DNA from: Streptococcus constellatus
Lineage (GTDB): Bacteria > Bacillota > Bacilli > Lactobacillales > Streptococcaceae
DNA: 12,368 bases
Assembly (NCBI RefSeq): GCF_902167705.1
Contig: NZ_CABHMZ010000004.1
Location: 1-12,368, forward strand
Reading direction: 5' to 3'
The position numbers and the translations under genes are program-made. The notes beneath the pieces are model-generated. The model saw only the letters and a program-made list of their open reading frames with translations, made no database searches and was not told where the DNA came from. This document shows, piece by piece, positions 1 to 7,057 of this stretch (positions are counted from its first letter, which is position 1; each line of letters begins with the position of its first letter).

Positions 1-2
1 TT

Positions 3-75
3 GGGAGCGTAGCTCAGGTGGGAGAGCATCTGCCTTACAAGCAGAGGGTCAGCGGTTCGATCCCGTTAACTCCCA
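3..75 (+). tRNA. tRNA-Val (anticodon TAC), unusual acceptor stem
   Basis: Valine tRNA with anticodon TAC at 36-38 in the loop CTTACAA, a normal D stem (GCTC/GAGC), a T arm with TTCGATC, and discriminator A75. Five acceptor pairs form (GGGAG with CTCCC), but the inner two positions, C8 and G9, face A69 and A68 and cannot pair. Its first 19 bases match the tRNA-Ile gene of this cluster at 18 of 19 positions, so the 5' end looks like a mosaic. It is the first gene of the cluster; an rRNA operon may lie upstream, outside the window. Confidence 0.9.
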
Positions 76-82
76 TATTTAA

Positions 83-153
83 GCGGGTGTAGTTTAGTGG
101 TAAAACTACAGCCTTCCAAGCTGTTGTCGCGAGTTCGATTCTCGTCACCCGCT
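83..153 (+). tRNA. tRNA-Gly (anticodon TCC)
   Basis: Glycine tRNA of 71 nt. The acceptor stem GCGGGTG pairs perfectly with CACCCGC (146-152), and the discriminator is T153. The anticodon loop CTTCCAA between ACAGC and GCTGT gives anticodon TCC (115-117). The T loop is TTCGATT. No CCA is encoded. Confidence 0.95.
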
Positions 154-154
154 T

Positions 155-188
155 TGAACAGAGATGTTCATACCAAGTTTTTGGACTT

Positions 189-190
<2 letters not shown>
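155..190 (+). other. Two intergenic hairpins between tRNA-Gly and tRNA-Ile
   Basis: The short spacer has two perfect 6-bp stems in a row. The first is TGAACA (155-160) with TGTTCA (165-170) around a GAGA tetraloop of the GNRA type. The second is CCAAGT (173-178) with ACTTGG (185-190), and its 3' arm includes the first two bases of tRNA-Ile. In the precursor transcript they could mark or mask processing sites. This role is inference; only the base pairing is seen. Confidence 0.5.
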
Positions 191-262
<72 letters not shown>

Positions 263-276
263 TTTAGAAGTTATAT

Positions 277-348
277 GGTCCGTTGGTCAAGGGGTTAAGA
301 CACCGCCTTTTCACGGCGGTAACACGGGTTCGAATCCCGTACGGACTA
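277..348 (+). tRNA. tRNA-Glu (anticodon TTC)
   Basis: Glutamate tRNA of 72 nt. GGTCCGT pairs with ACGGACT (341-347), the first pair being a G-T wobble, and the discriminator is A348. The anticodon stem CCGCC/GGCGG encloses TTTTCAC, giving TTC. The T arm is perfect (ACGGG/CCCGT). Confidence 0.95.
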
Positions 349-357
349 TATTTTATT

Positions 358-447
358 GGAGGATTACCCAAGTCCGGCTGAAGGGAACGGTCTTGAAAAC
401 CGTCAGGCGTGTAAAAGCGTGCGTGGGTTCGAATCCCACATCCTCCT
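358..447 (+). tRNA. tRNA-Ser (anticodon TGA)
   Basis: Class II serine tRNA of about 90 nt with a long variable arm between the anticodon arm and the T arm. GGAGGAT pairs with ATCCTCC (440-446). The anticodon stem ACGGT/ACCGT encloses CTTGAAA, giving TGA. The discriminator base by position is T447. Confidence 0.93.
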
Positions 448-459
448 TAGTAGGAATAA

Positions 460-533
<74 letters not shown>

Positions 534-539
534 TAAGTA

Positions 540-612
540 GGCTCGGTAGCTCAGTTGGTAGAGCAATGGATTGAAGCTCCATGTGTCGGCGGTTCGATTC
601 CGTCTCGCGCCA
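540..612 (+). tRNA. tRNA-Phe (anticodon GAA)
   Basis: Phenylalanine tRNA of 73 nt. The anticodon loop TTGAAGC between ATGGA and TCCAT gives GAA. The acceptor GGCTCGG pairs with TCGCGCC (605-611) apart from one T543/C608 mismatch and one terminal G-T wobble. The discriminator is A612. The mismatch may be normal for streptococci; I could not check this. Confidence 0.93.
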
Positions 613-628
613 TATAATTTTAATATTA

Positions 629-709
629 GGAAGGGTAGCGAAGAGGCTAAACGCGGCGGACTGTAAATCCGCTCCTTCGGGTTCGGGGGTTCGAATCCCT
701 CCCCTTCCA
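629..709 (+). tRNA. tRNA-Tyr (anticodon GTA)
   Basis: Tyrosine tRNA of 81 nt with the long variable arm expected of bacterial tRNA-Tyr. GGAAGGG pairs perfectly with CCCTTCC (702-708), and the discriminator is A709. The anticodon loop ACTGTAAAT carries GTA. The T loop is TTCGAAT. Confidence 0.95.
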
Positions 710-715
710 TCTTGT

Positions 716-786
716 ACGGGCATAGTTTAAAGGTAGAACTAAGGTCTCCAAAACCTTCAGTGTGGGTTCAATTCCTACTGCCCGTG
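716..786 (+). tRNA. tRNA-Trp (anticodon CCA)
   Basis: Tryptophan tRNA of 71 nt. ACGGGCA pairs with TGCCCGT (779-785), and the discriminator is G786, as expected for tryptophan. The anticodon loop between AAGGT and ACCTT reads CTCCAAA, giving CCA. The T loop is TTCAATT. Confidence 0.94.
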
Positions 787-797
787 TTATAGATTAT

Positions 798-871
798 GGC
801 GGGTGTGGTGAAGTGGTTAACACACCAGATTGTGGCTCTGGCATGCGTGGGTTCGATCCCCATCACTCGCC
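798..871 (+). tRNA. tRNA-His (anticodon GTG)
   Basis: Histidine tRNA including the extra 5' G (G798, position -1) that faces C871; this pair is the identity element of histidine tRNAs. The acceptor GCGGGTG pairs with CACTCGC with one wobble. The anticodon loop TTGTGGC carries GTG. Confidence 0.94.
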
Positions 872-884
872 TATTTTATATTAT

Positions 885-956
885 TGGGGTATAGCCAAGC
901 GGTAAGGCAAGGGACTTTGACTCCCTCATGCGTTGGTTCGAATCCAGCTACCCCAG
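885..956 (+). tRNA. tRNA-Gln (anticodon TTG)
   Basis: Glutamine tRNA of 72 nt. TGGGGTA pairs perfectly with TACCCCA (949-955), and the discriminator is G956. The anticodon stem GGGA/TCCC encloses a loop with TTG. The T loop is TTCGAAT. Confidence 0.94.
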
Positions 957-964
957 TTTACTTT

Positions 965-1048
965 GCCGGCGTGGCGGAATTGGCAGACGCGCTGGACTCA
1001 AAATCCAGTGTCCGCAAGGACGTGCCGGTTCGACCCCGGCCGCCGGTA
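965..1048 (+). tRNA. tRNA-Leu (anticodon CAA)
   Basis: Class II leucine tRNA of 84 nt with a long variable arm. GCCGGCG pairs with CGCCGGT (1041-1047) with a terminal G-T wobble, and the discriminator A1048 is the leucine identity base. The anticodon loop CTCAAAA between CTGGA and TCCAG gives CAA. It is the last gene of the cluster. A recombinase remnant begins 84 bp downstream, consistent with the tRNA end having served as an integration target, though no att duplication is seen in the window. Confidence 0.94.
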
Positions 1049-1055
1049 TAGTATT

Positions 1056-1087
1056 AAAGACAAGGTTTATTAGCCTTGTCTTTTTTT
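1056..1087 (+). terminator. Rho-independent terminator of the tRNA cluster
   Basis: A perfect 10-bp stem, AAAGACAAGG (1056-1065) with CCTTGTCTTT (1074-1083), an 8-nt loop and a run of T to 1087. It closes the tRNA transcript and should limit read-through into the polysaccharide genes. Confidence 0.9.
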
Positions 1088-1132
1088 GTGTTTATATCTA
1101 CTGACATCTCGAAGTTTCCAAAAATTTCCATT

Positions 1133-1309
1133 CTAAAAAATATCGTCTAATTTATTTGCTAAATTTTTCTGTTTACTAGGGTATAAATGAGAATATGTAT
1201 CTATTGTAGTCGTTATGGAGGCGTGTCCTAGAGGTTCTTTTACTACTAGGTAATCTTCGCCTTGATTGATTAGTAAGGAGGCATGTGAATGCCTTAAATC
1301 ATGTATATT
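1133..1309 (-). pseudogene. C-terminal fragment of a tyrosine recombinase (phage/ICE integrase)
   Basis: The - strand reads 58 codons and a TAG stop (1133-1135). The translation carries the C-terminal signature of the phage-integrase family: HDLRHSHAS (catalytic His and Arg of the HxxR box), then LGHASITTT (catalytic His), then DTYSHLYP with the nucleophile Tyr, then KLDDIF at the natural end. The known family is about 370-400 residues, so only the last seventh remains. Upstream on its own strand the frame meets TAA (1310-1312) at the point where sequence coding for the rhamnosyltransferase begins, so the element was cut there by deletion or recombination. The box before the second His reads KEPLGH, where Arg or Lys is usual instead of Pro. 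It cannot recombine DNA alone. Its position beside tRNA-Leu fits an element that integrated at the tRNA cluster. Confidence 0.88.
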
Positions 1310-2186
1310 TTATATTCTAGCTTGCCGAATTGGTCCATTTATTTCAACTATAAAAAGAAAAATCAAAGCTCTTGGGGGAACTCTGATGGTTAATCCAGAC
1401 GGGCACGAATGGCTGCGAGCTAAATGGAGTTTACCTGTTCGTAAATATTGGAAATACTCTGAGCGACTGATGGTCAAGCAAGCAGATTTGTTGATTTGTG
1501 ATAGTAAAAATATTGAAAATTATATTCAAAAAGACTATGCTTCTTATCAACCGAGCACAACTTATATCGCTTACGGAACTGATATAACTCGATCACAGCT
1601 AACATCCTCAGATGAAAAAGTGCGTTCTTGGTATGATGAAAAAGGTGTCCGTGAGAACGAATACTATCTTGTAGTTGGACGCTTCGTTCCAGAAAATAAT
1701 TATGAAGCCATGCTTCGCGGTTTTATGAAGTCTAGCTCTAAGAAAGATTTTGTCTTGATTACCAATGTTGAACAGAATAAGTTTTATGAAAAATTGCGTC
1801 AAGAGACTGGTTTTGATAAAGATCCACGTATTAAGTTTGTCGGAACTGTTTATGATCAGGAATTACTCAAGTATATCCGTGAACATGCTTTTGCTTACCT
1901 CCACGGTCATGAGGTTGGTGGAACCAATCCGTCTTTGTTAGAAGCACTGTCTTCAACAAAGCTCAATCTTCTGCTGGATGTTGGCTTTAACCGTGAAGTG
2001 GGTGAAGCTGGAGCGGTTTATTGGAGAAAAGATGGGCTTACGCGTGTGATTGAAGAAGTGGAGCTATTTAATGAAAGTGTTATTTCTGAATTAGACGAGA
2101 AATCTAGCCAACGAATTGCGGATGCTTTTACATGGGAAAAGATTGTTAAAGGCTATGAGGGAATATTCACAAAGGAGAAGAAATGA
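1305..2186 (+). pseudogene. wchF: 5'-truncated WchF/Cps2T-like rhamnosyltransferase
   Basis: The product matches what I recall of the WchF/Cps2T family, which adds the second-sugar rhamnose to the lipid-linked glucose in streptococcal capsule synthesis. Visible family stretches are FYILACRIGPF at the very start, VNPDGHEWLRAKWS, ADLLICDSKNI, YYLVVGRFVPENNYE, FVGTVYDQELLKYI and GHEVGGTNPSLLEAL. About 293 residues of a usual 390 remain. Roughly the first 100, most of the N-terminal DUF1972/Rossmann half, are missing, and the sequence upstream is instead antisense recombinase. The frame stays open back to a TTG at 1266 and forward from an ATG at 1386, which has a poor ribosome site (GGGGGA) in front, so a partial protein could be made but is unlikely to be active. 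The stop overlaps the next start by 4 nt (ATGA), a sign of the original operon. Confidence 0.85.
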
Positions 2187-3097
2187 CAACAGTGCTTGTA
2201 ATGATGTCAACTTATAATGGCGAGAAGTTTTTACAAGAGCAAGTTGATAGCATTTTAAACCAAGAGGACTGTGAAGTTCGATTATTGATAAGAGATGATG
2301 GTTCAAAAGATAGAACTATCAAAATATTGGAAGATTATAGCAATAAAGATTCTCGAGTTTCTTGGTATACAGGAGAAAATTTAAGGTCTGCAAAATCATT
2401 CATGCATTTATTGATTCACTGTGAAAAATTTTACGATTATTATGCCTTCGCAGATCAGGACGATGTGTGGGATGTAGACAAACTCAGTGTAGCTATTGAA
2501 AGTCTCGAGCAACAGGGTGGTCCAGCTATATATTGTAGTAACTCTATGTTGGTCAACGAGGAATTAGAAGGTAGTGGAGAGTATTTGTATAAGCATGTTC
2601 CTCAATTCACTCTTAGTAGAGTGCTAATCGCTGGGCAGATTCAAGGGGCTACTATGGTTTTGAATAGGACCTTTGCTAATTATTTTGAACATGAAGAAAT
2701 TCCAAATTATATTCCAATGCACGATTATTATGTTTCGGCAGTATGTTTAGCAGTTGGCGGAAAAGTCTTTTATGATTCTGACAGTCATATGAAGTATAGA
2801 CAACATGGAAATAATGTTTTTGGAATTGATACTTCTTTTTTAGGGAAAGTTAAGAGAAATTTAAATACAGTTTTCCAAACAAATGACTTCTTTGATTTGC
2901 AGAGATTTAGTCAAGAACTTATAAATTTGAACCGAGCTTCCCTAGATGATGATTCAAAAATTTTACTGAATTTGGCGAAGGATTATAAAAAAAGTTTCAT
3001 AAACCGACTTAAATTGGCTTTTTACAAAGGATTAAGTTTTGGACGACTAAATCAAGCTATTAGTTTTAGGTTAGCTATTCTCTTGGGAAGATTATAA
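2183..3097 (+). CDS. GT2 family glycosyltransferase, rhamnosyltransferase-like
   Basis: A 304-residue GT-A fold glycosyltransferase predicted to add one sugar to the repeat unit on the inner membrane face. Seen: STYNGEKFLQEQ at the N-terminus, the nucleotide-binding RDDGS at 37-41, and ADQDDVW (90-96), the form of the DxD metal site common in rhamnosyltransferase-like GT2 enzymes. A later MHDYYV fits the acceptor-side region. The tail from about residue 225 is charged and helical in look, with no clear membrane segment. The start is set by AAAGGAG at 2171-2177. It overlaps the truncated wchF gene by 4 nt, so translation was probably coupled to it. Donor and linkage cannot be read from the sequence; rhamnose is an inference from family resemblance and context. 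Confidence 0.87.
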   Translation: MTTVLVMMSTYNGEKFLQEQVDSILNQEDCEVRLLIRDDGSKDRTIKILEDYSNKDSRVSWYTGENLRSAKSFMHLLIHCEKFYDYYAFADQDDVWDVDKLSVAIESLEQQGGPAIYCSNSMLVNEELEGSGEYLYKHVPQFTLSRVLIAGQIQGATMVLNRTFANYFEHEEIPNYIPMHDYYVSAVCLAVGGKVFYDSDSHMKYRQHGNNVFGIDTSFLGKVKRNLNTVFQTNDFFDLQRFSQELINLNRASLDDDSKILLNLAKDYKKSFINRLKLAFYKGLSFGRLNQAISFRLAILLGRL

Positions 3098-3120
3098 ATA
3101 TAGATAATGGAGATGGATAG

Positions 3121-4409
3121 ATGTCACTAGTGCAGATAGGAATTGCTTTCTGTTTTATTGTTGCTCTAGTAGCGATGAGGAAAGAGAGAACAGTCATTAA
3201 CCCTCTTTCTGTTTTTTGTTTTGTTTGGATGGCAGTTTTGTTTTTCTCGACAAATACAACGAGATTAGATTATCCTCAGAATGAAACTATAGGATGGATT
3301 ATAATAGGTGTTGGTGCATATACTTTAGGTTATATCTTTCAAAGAATCTTGAAAATTCGTTTTACTTTTGGGAGTTGGACTACATTAAGAGATCAAGTAG
3401 CCATTCCTAGATACAAACTATTATTGTTTTGTGCCAGTGTGTGCATGTTGTTTTTTTTAAGAGATTTGATACTAGTTTTTTTGAATGGTGGGAGTTTTAA
3501 TTTACGGTATATTCAACAGTTTCTGCGTTCAAGTGACTACACTATCGTGAGTAATCCCATTGAAAATGCAATAAATTTATTATTTATCCAGCCGATTGCC
3601 TTTGCATTACCAGCTATTTGTGCAGTAGATATCTTTTATGGAGAAAAAAATAAGCGCTTAATAACGATAACGGTTCTGATGCTTCTTTTTAAAATGATGT
3701 CTACAGCAAATAGAAGTGGCTTCTTATTGTTATTCATATATATATATTGATAGTAGGATTGATATTTATTAGAAATAGTCGTTCTTTGAGTTTTAAAAAT
3801 AATAGATTATTGAAAAGGTATAAATATTTGTTGCTTGCTATCGTAATCATAGCTAGTTTAGTACTTGTTATCACAACAATATCACGCGGAGTTGATTTGT
3901 CAACCAATATCTATTTAAATTTAGCCATTCCACCTAGGATGTTTGAAATTTGGAGTAAAACAGTTCAAGAAGTAGAGCTACATGGCTATGGTGAGGCTTC
4001 ATTGATGGGCTTTCTTCTCCCCATTAAGTATATCTTTAACAATATTTTGAAAATATGGGATGCGACCAATATAAACGCTGTCTATGATATGATTCAACTG
4101 ACGGATGTTCAATGGGTTTGGCCAGGTCCGAAAATTACGGCAAATGCTTATGTTTCTATGTTTTGGAATTTATATACGGATTTCCGTTATGGCGGTATCT
4201 TAGTCGGTAGTTTCTTATACGGAACAATCTCTGCACAAAGTTTCTGGAATGCTATAAGAACTAATAATCCAAGAATGCTTAGCGTATTTTGTCTCATATT
4301 GTACTCAGTATTATATTCTTTTGTTCGTTTCCAATTTTCAGATAGTAGATTTGTATTGGCTATTATATTTATAAGTTTTTTTGCTTATAAAAAAGACTAT
4401 AAATTATAA
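3121..4409 (+). pseudogene. wzy: Wzy polysaccharide polymerase, split by a frameshift at an (AT)6 tract
   Basis: A multi-spanning membrane protein in two frames. The first part (3121-3750, 209 codons) has about six hydrophobic segments and ends in LLLFIYIY and a TGA. The second part (3747-4409) continues with LIVGLIFIRNSRS, further membrane segments and a large hydrophilic stretch (about 60-140 of this part, rich in Trp and Tyr) before the last segments. That layout of many helices plus one large external loop is typical of Wzy, which joins repeat units outside the membrane. Removing one AT unit from 3736-3747 fuses both parts into one 428-residue protein, a normal Wzy length, with a smooth hydrophobic join. 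The start ATG follows GGAG at 3109-3112. TTG at 3747 overlaps the TGA, so restart is imaginable, but no ribosome site is near. Wzy assignment rests on topology and context, as these proteins share little sequence. Confidence 0.8.
3736..3747 (+). repeat. (AT)6 dinucleotide tract inside wzy
   Basis: Six AT units lie in the coding sequence exactly where the wzy reading frame breaks. With six units the frame reads TAT TGA and stops. With five units, or eight, it reads ATA TTG ATA GTA and continues to 4409. The tract is thus the whole cause of the split, and gain or loss of units by slipped-strand pairing would switch the protein on or off. Confidence 0.9.
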
Positions 4410-4425
4410 GTTGTTTAGGAGAGAA

Positions 4426-5592
4426 ATGAAAGTATTATTTATTGAAAATGCAGGGCACAAGACAGCAGGTGCTTTTAGGAGTTTGGTATCCCTTGCTATT
4501 ATGTTGAAAAAGCATGGTGTTGAGGCACACGTAGCTTTACCCAAAACGGCAGACGGAGTCTCTTTGTTAGAGGAAAATCATATTCCGTTTATTCAATTGC
4601 AAAGCTGTGCATACTCTAGAATGATGTTAGCAGAACCAAGTCTTATTGAGCAAATAAAGATGCCTGTAAAGGATCTTGTATTGAAATTTTCTGCTAGAAA
4701 AATCGCAAAATACTTGAAAGACAATCAAATAGATATAGTTCATGATAATACTTCGGTTAGTTATATAGGTATGTACGCTGCTAAGTATGCCAAAGTGAAG
4801 CATGTTTGGCATATCAGAGAGTTCATGGAGGAAGACTTCAATCGAAGATTTTGGAGGAGAACAGCATATTTGCAATTGATGAATAAGTCAGATGCGATTG
4901 TTGCAGTTTCGCAGGCTGTTTATGACAAATATAAAGGTGAGATAGATAATAATAAGTTTAGCTTGATTTATAATGGTATAGATATTGAAAAGTTTCTCAA
5001 TACAGATAGAGAGATTTTTAAATCAAATCCCATTAGTGTTCTATGTGTTGGACGCATTAGTCCAGGTAAAGGTCAAGAATTACTTATTAGAGCGGCTGGT
5101 CGTTTAAAAACAGAGTATGATAAATCTATTACATTAAATTTAGCAGGCTCCTATCAAGAAACTCAATATAATCAGATATTGGATCTTGCTAGTTCTTACG
5201 GCATCGAAAAGTATGTGAATATTTTAGGTCAATGTGATGATATGAGTGAAGTCTATAGCAGGAATGATGTGTTTTGTATGGCTTCGAAATGCGAGGCATT
5301 CGGCAGAGTCACCATAGAAGCAATGTTAGCAGGTTGTGTAGCACTTGGAAGTAATAGTGGTGGAACGGCAGAAATCCTAACAACGGAGACCGGACTGACC
5401 TTTTATCCAAATGATGAAGCGGACTTGGCAAAAAAACTGAACTATATTATTGAAAATCAATCCTTAATGAAAGTAAAAGCAAAAAATGGTCAAGAATTTG
5501 CAATGAAGAATTTCACTTCTAAAAAAAATGCAGAGGAAATTTATCATTTGTACTGCAAGCTATTAGATAATTGTGAGGAAAAAACTAATTAA
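4426..5592 (+). CDS. GT4 family glycosyltransferase
   Basis: A 388-residue GT-B fold, retaining glycosyltransferase of family GT4, cytoplasmic or membrane-associated, which would extend the repeat unit. Seen: an N-terminal beta-strand plus glycine-rich start (VLFIENAGHKTAG, 3-15), IVHDNTSV at 104-111, VWHIREF near 127-133, DAIVAVSQ at 156-163, IYNGID at 181-186, VGRISPGKG at 208-216 opening the donor domain, and the EX7E donor motif with E290 and E298 (CEAFGRVTIE). The ATG at 4426 is chosen over an in-frame start 15 codons upstream because AGGAG lies at 4417-4421 and the longer form would overlap the end of wzy. It is 16 nt downstream of wzy and its stop overlaps the flippase start by one base. 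The sugar is unknown. Confidence 0.9.
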   Translation: MKVLFIENAGHKTAGAFRSLVSLAIMLKKHGVEAHVALPKTADGVSLLEENHIPFIQLQSCAYSRMMLAEPSLIEQIKMPVKDLVLKFSARKIAKYLKDNQIDIVHDNTSVSYIGMYAAKYAKVKHVWHIREFMEEDFNRRFWRRTAYLQLMNKSDAIVAVSQAVYDKYKGEIDNNKFSLIYNGIDIEKFLNTDREIFKSNPISVLCVGRISPGKGQELLIRAAGRLKTEYDKSITLNLAGSYQETQYNQILDLASSYGIEKYVNILGQCDDMSEVYSRNDVFCMASKCEAFGRVTIEAMLAGCVALGSNSGGTAEILTTETGLTFYPNDEADLAKKLNYIIENQSLMKVKAKNGQEFAMKNFTSKKNAEEIYHLYCKLLDNCEEKTN

Positions 5593-7040
5593 TGTCGAGT
5601 GTTAAGAAAAATTTTGCATACCAAAGTATATATCAAGTTGCAAATATCATCCTACCTTTGGTTACTTCCCCTTATGTAGCACGTGTTTTAGGAGCAAAGG
5701 GAGTAGGGGTTTACTCTTATACTTATGCTATTGCCTACTATTTTTCATTAGTTGCACTACTTGGAATTGCTAACCATGGCAATCGAATAATAGCGGGTGT
5801 TCGCGATAATAAAAAAAAGCTAACTAAAACATTTTCCGAGTTGTTATTAGTTCATTGTATTATTGCCTTTATGGCTGTTATGGCTTATTATATTTATTTT
5901 CTTTTTTTTGTAAAAGAGGATTATATGTCAGCCTTTATCCAAGGGATATGGGTACTGGTATCATTCTTTGATGTCAGTTGGTTCTTTTTTGGATTAGAAA
6001 AATTTAAACTGACAGTGACAATTAATTTAATTGTCAAGTTTGTAACTACAATATGTGTTTTTCTTTTTATTCATCAACCACAGGATATTTGGTTTTACTG
6101 TCTTATTATGGCAGCTGGTTCCTTATTCAGTCAACTTGCCTTATGGCCATATATTCGGCAATATTTTAATCTTAGACTAGTAACATGGCAAGGTATGAGA
6201 ACCCATATTATGCCATTACTTACCTTGTTTATTCCAGCGATAGCAGTTAGTTTATATAAGTATATGGATAAGATTATGTTAGGATTGCTGACGACTAAAG
6301 CACAAGTTGGTTTTTTTGAAAATGCTGAACGTGCAATCAATATTCCAATTAGTGTAATAGCTTCTTTTGGGACGGTAATGCTTCCTAAAATGTCTAATCT
6401 TGTCACTAAAGGAGATACGGAACGCGAGAGGCATTACATAGGCCTTTCTATGGAATTCATAATGTGCCTTACCAGTGCTATGTCTTTTGGAATATTTGCA
6501 GTAGCTCACAATTTTGCGGTTGTATTTTGGGGGGATGAGTTCATTGCTTCGGGGAATCTCATTCAAGTTCTATCGATATCCATTATCTTTGTAGCTTTTG
6601 CTAATATTATTAGGATGCAATATCTGATTCCTAAAAGATTAGATGTTCCTTATATCATTTCTATTTTTGCAGGAGCGGTTATTAATTTAGTAACAAATGC
6701 CCTATTAATTAGCAGATTTGCAGCATTAGGTGCGGCTGTAGGAACTGCTGTTGCTGAATTTACTGTCTGTGCTGTCCAGGCATTCTATGTTAGAAAGCAG
6801 TTAGACATTAAACAATATATTTCAAAAACACTCCTATTCTGTGCTTTTGGTTTATTGATGGCCACTATTGTCTCTCTGGTTGGAGAATTTATTCCAAGCA
6901 GAACAGTTGGCTTATTGATGCAGATTATTGTTGGAGCGGTTGTTTACTCTATCTGTTCCTTGTTTTATTTTCGGAAAACTCAAAATAAATATATTAGGTC
7001 CTTTATTGAAAAAGTGGGGAAAAGATTTTTAAAAAGTTAA
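5592..7040 (+). CDS. wzx: Wzx flippase for polysaccharide repeat units
   Basis: A 482-residue integral membrane protein of the polysaccharide-synthesis (MOP/PST) exporter family, which flips the undecaprenyl-linked repeat unit across the membrane. Seen: the family N-terminus YQVANIILPLVTSPYVARVLG at about 14-34, followed by GVYSYTYAIAYYF; around twelve to fourteen hydrophobic segments along the chain; the conserved mid-protein stretch YKYMDKIMLGLL with FFENAERAINIP after it, typical of Wzx; and a cationic C-terminus. Length is normal and the frame is intact. Translation starts one base inside the stop of the GT4 gene, with AGGAA at 5576-5580. With wzy it defines this as a Wzx/Wzy-dependent pathway. 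Confidence 0.93.
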   Translation: MSSVKKNFAYQSIYQVANIILPLVTSPYVARVLGAKGVGVYSYTYAIAYYFSLVALLGIANHGNRIIAGVRDNKKKLTKTFSELLLVHCIIAFMAVMAYYIYFLFFVKEDYMSAFIQGIWVLVSFFDVSWFFFGLEKFKLTVTINLIVKFVTTICVFLFIHQPQDIWFYCLIMAAGSLFSQLALWPYIRQYFNLRLVTWQGMRTHIMPLLTLFIPAIAVSLYKYMDKIMLGLLTTKAQVGFFENAERAINIPISVIASFGTVMLPKMSNLVTKGDTERERHYIGLSMEFIMCLTSAMSFGIFAVAHNFAVVFWGDEFIASGNLIQVLSISIIFVAFANIIRMQYLIPKRLDVPYIISIFAGAVINLVTNALLISRFAALGAAVGTAVAEFTVCAVQAFYVRKQLDIKQYISKTLLFCAFGLLMATIVSLVGEFIPSRTVGLLMQIIVGAVVYSICSLFYFRKTQNKYIRSFIEKVGKRFLKS

Positions 7041-7057
7041 GAGGAATTTTGATAGCA

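Noticed and set aside
830..1051. Open frame on the + strand over tRNA-His, Gln and Leu
   Set aside because: It is made entirely of tRNA gene sequence and has no ribosome binding site.
1159..1190. Possible promoter (TTGCTA and TATAAA) ahead of the polysaccharide cluster
   Set aside because: Spacing is about 20 bp, the match is weak, and the sequence is explained as recombinase coding on the other strand.
1266..1304. Extra N-terminal codons of the rhamnosyltransferase frame from a TTG start
   Set aside because: These codons are the antisense of the recombinase HDLRHSHAS region and do not belong to the enzyme; the TTG is a chance start.
1608..2306. Short - strand open frames (1608-1802 and 2091-2306)
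   Set aside because: They are shadows of the rhamnosyltransferase and GT2 coding sequences, without ribosome sites or recognisable products.
3736..3750. Programmed ribosomal frameshift joining the two halves of wzy
   Set aside because: The tract is not a known slippery heptamer and no stimulatory Shine-Dalgarno or strong downstream hairpin is seen; a change in DNA repeat number is the simpler account.
4381..4425. Longer start for the GT4 glycosyltransferase
   Set aside because: The additional 15 residues are the lysine-rich end of wzy read in another frame; AGGAG sits right before the ATG at 4426.
4627..6566. - strand open frames at 4627-4875, 6131-6406 and 6279-6566
   Set aside because: They lie within well-supported + strand genes (GT4 and wzx) and show no family motifs.
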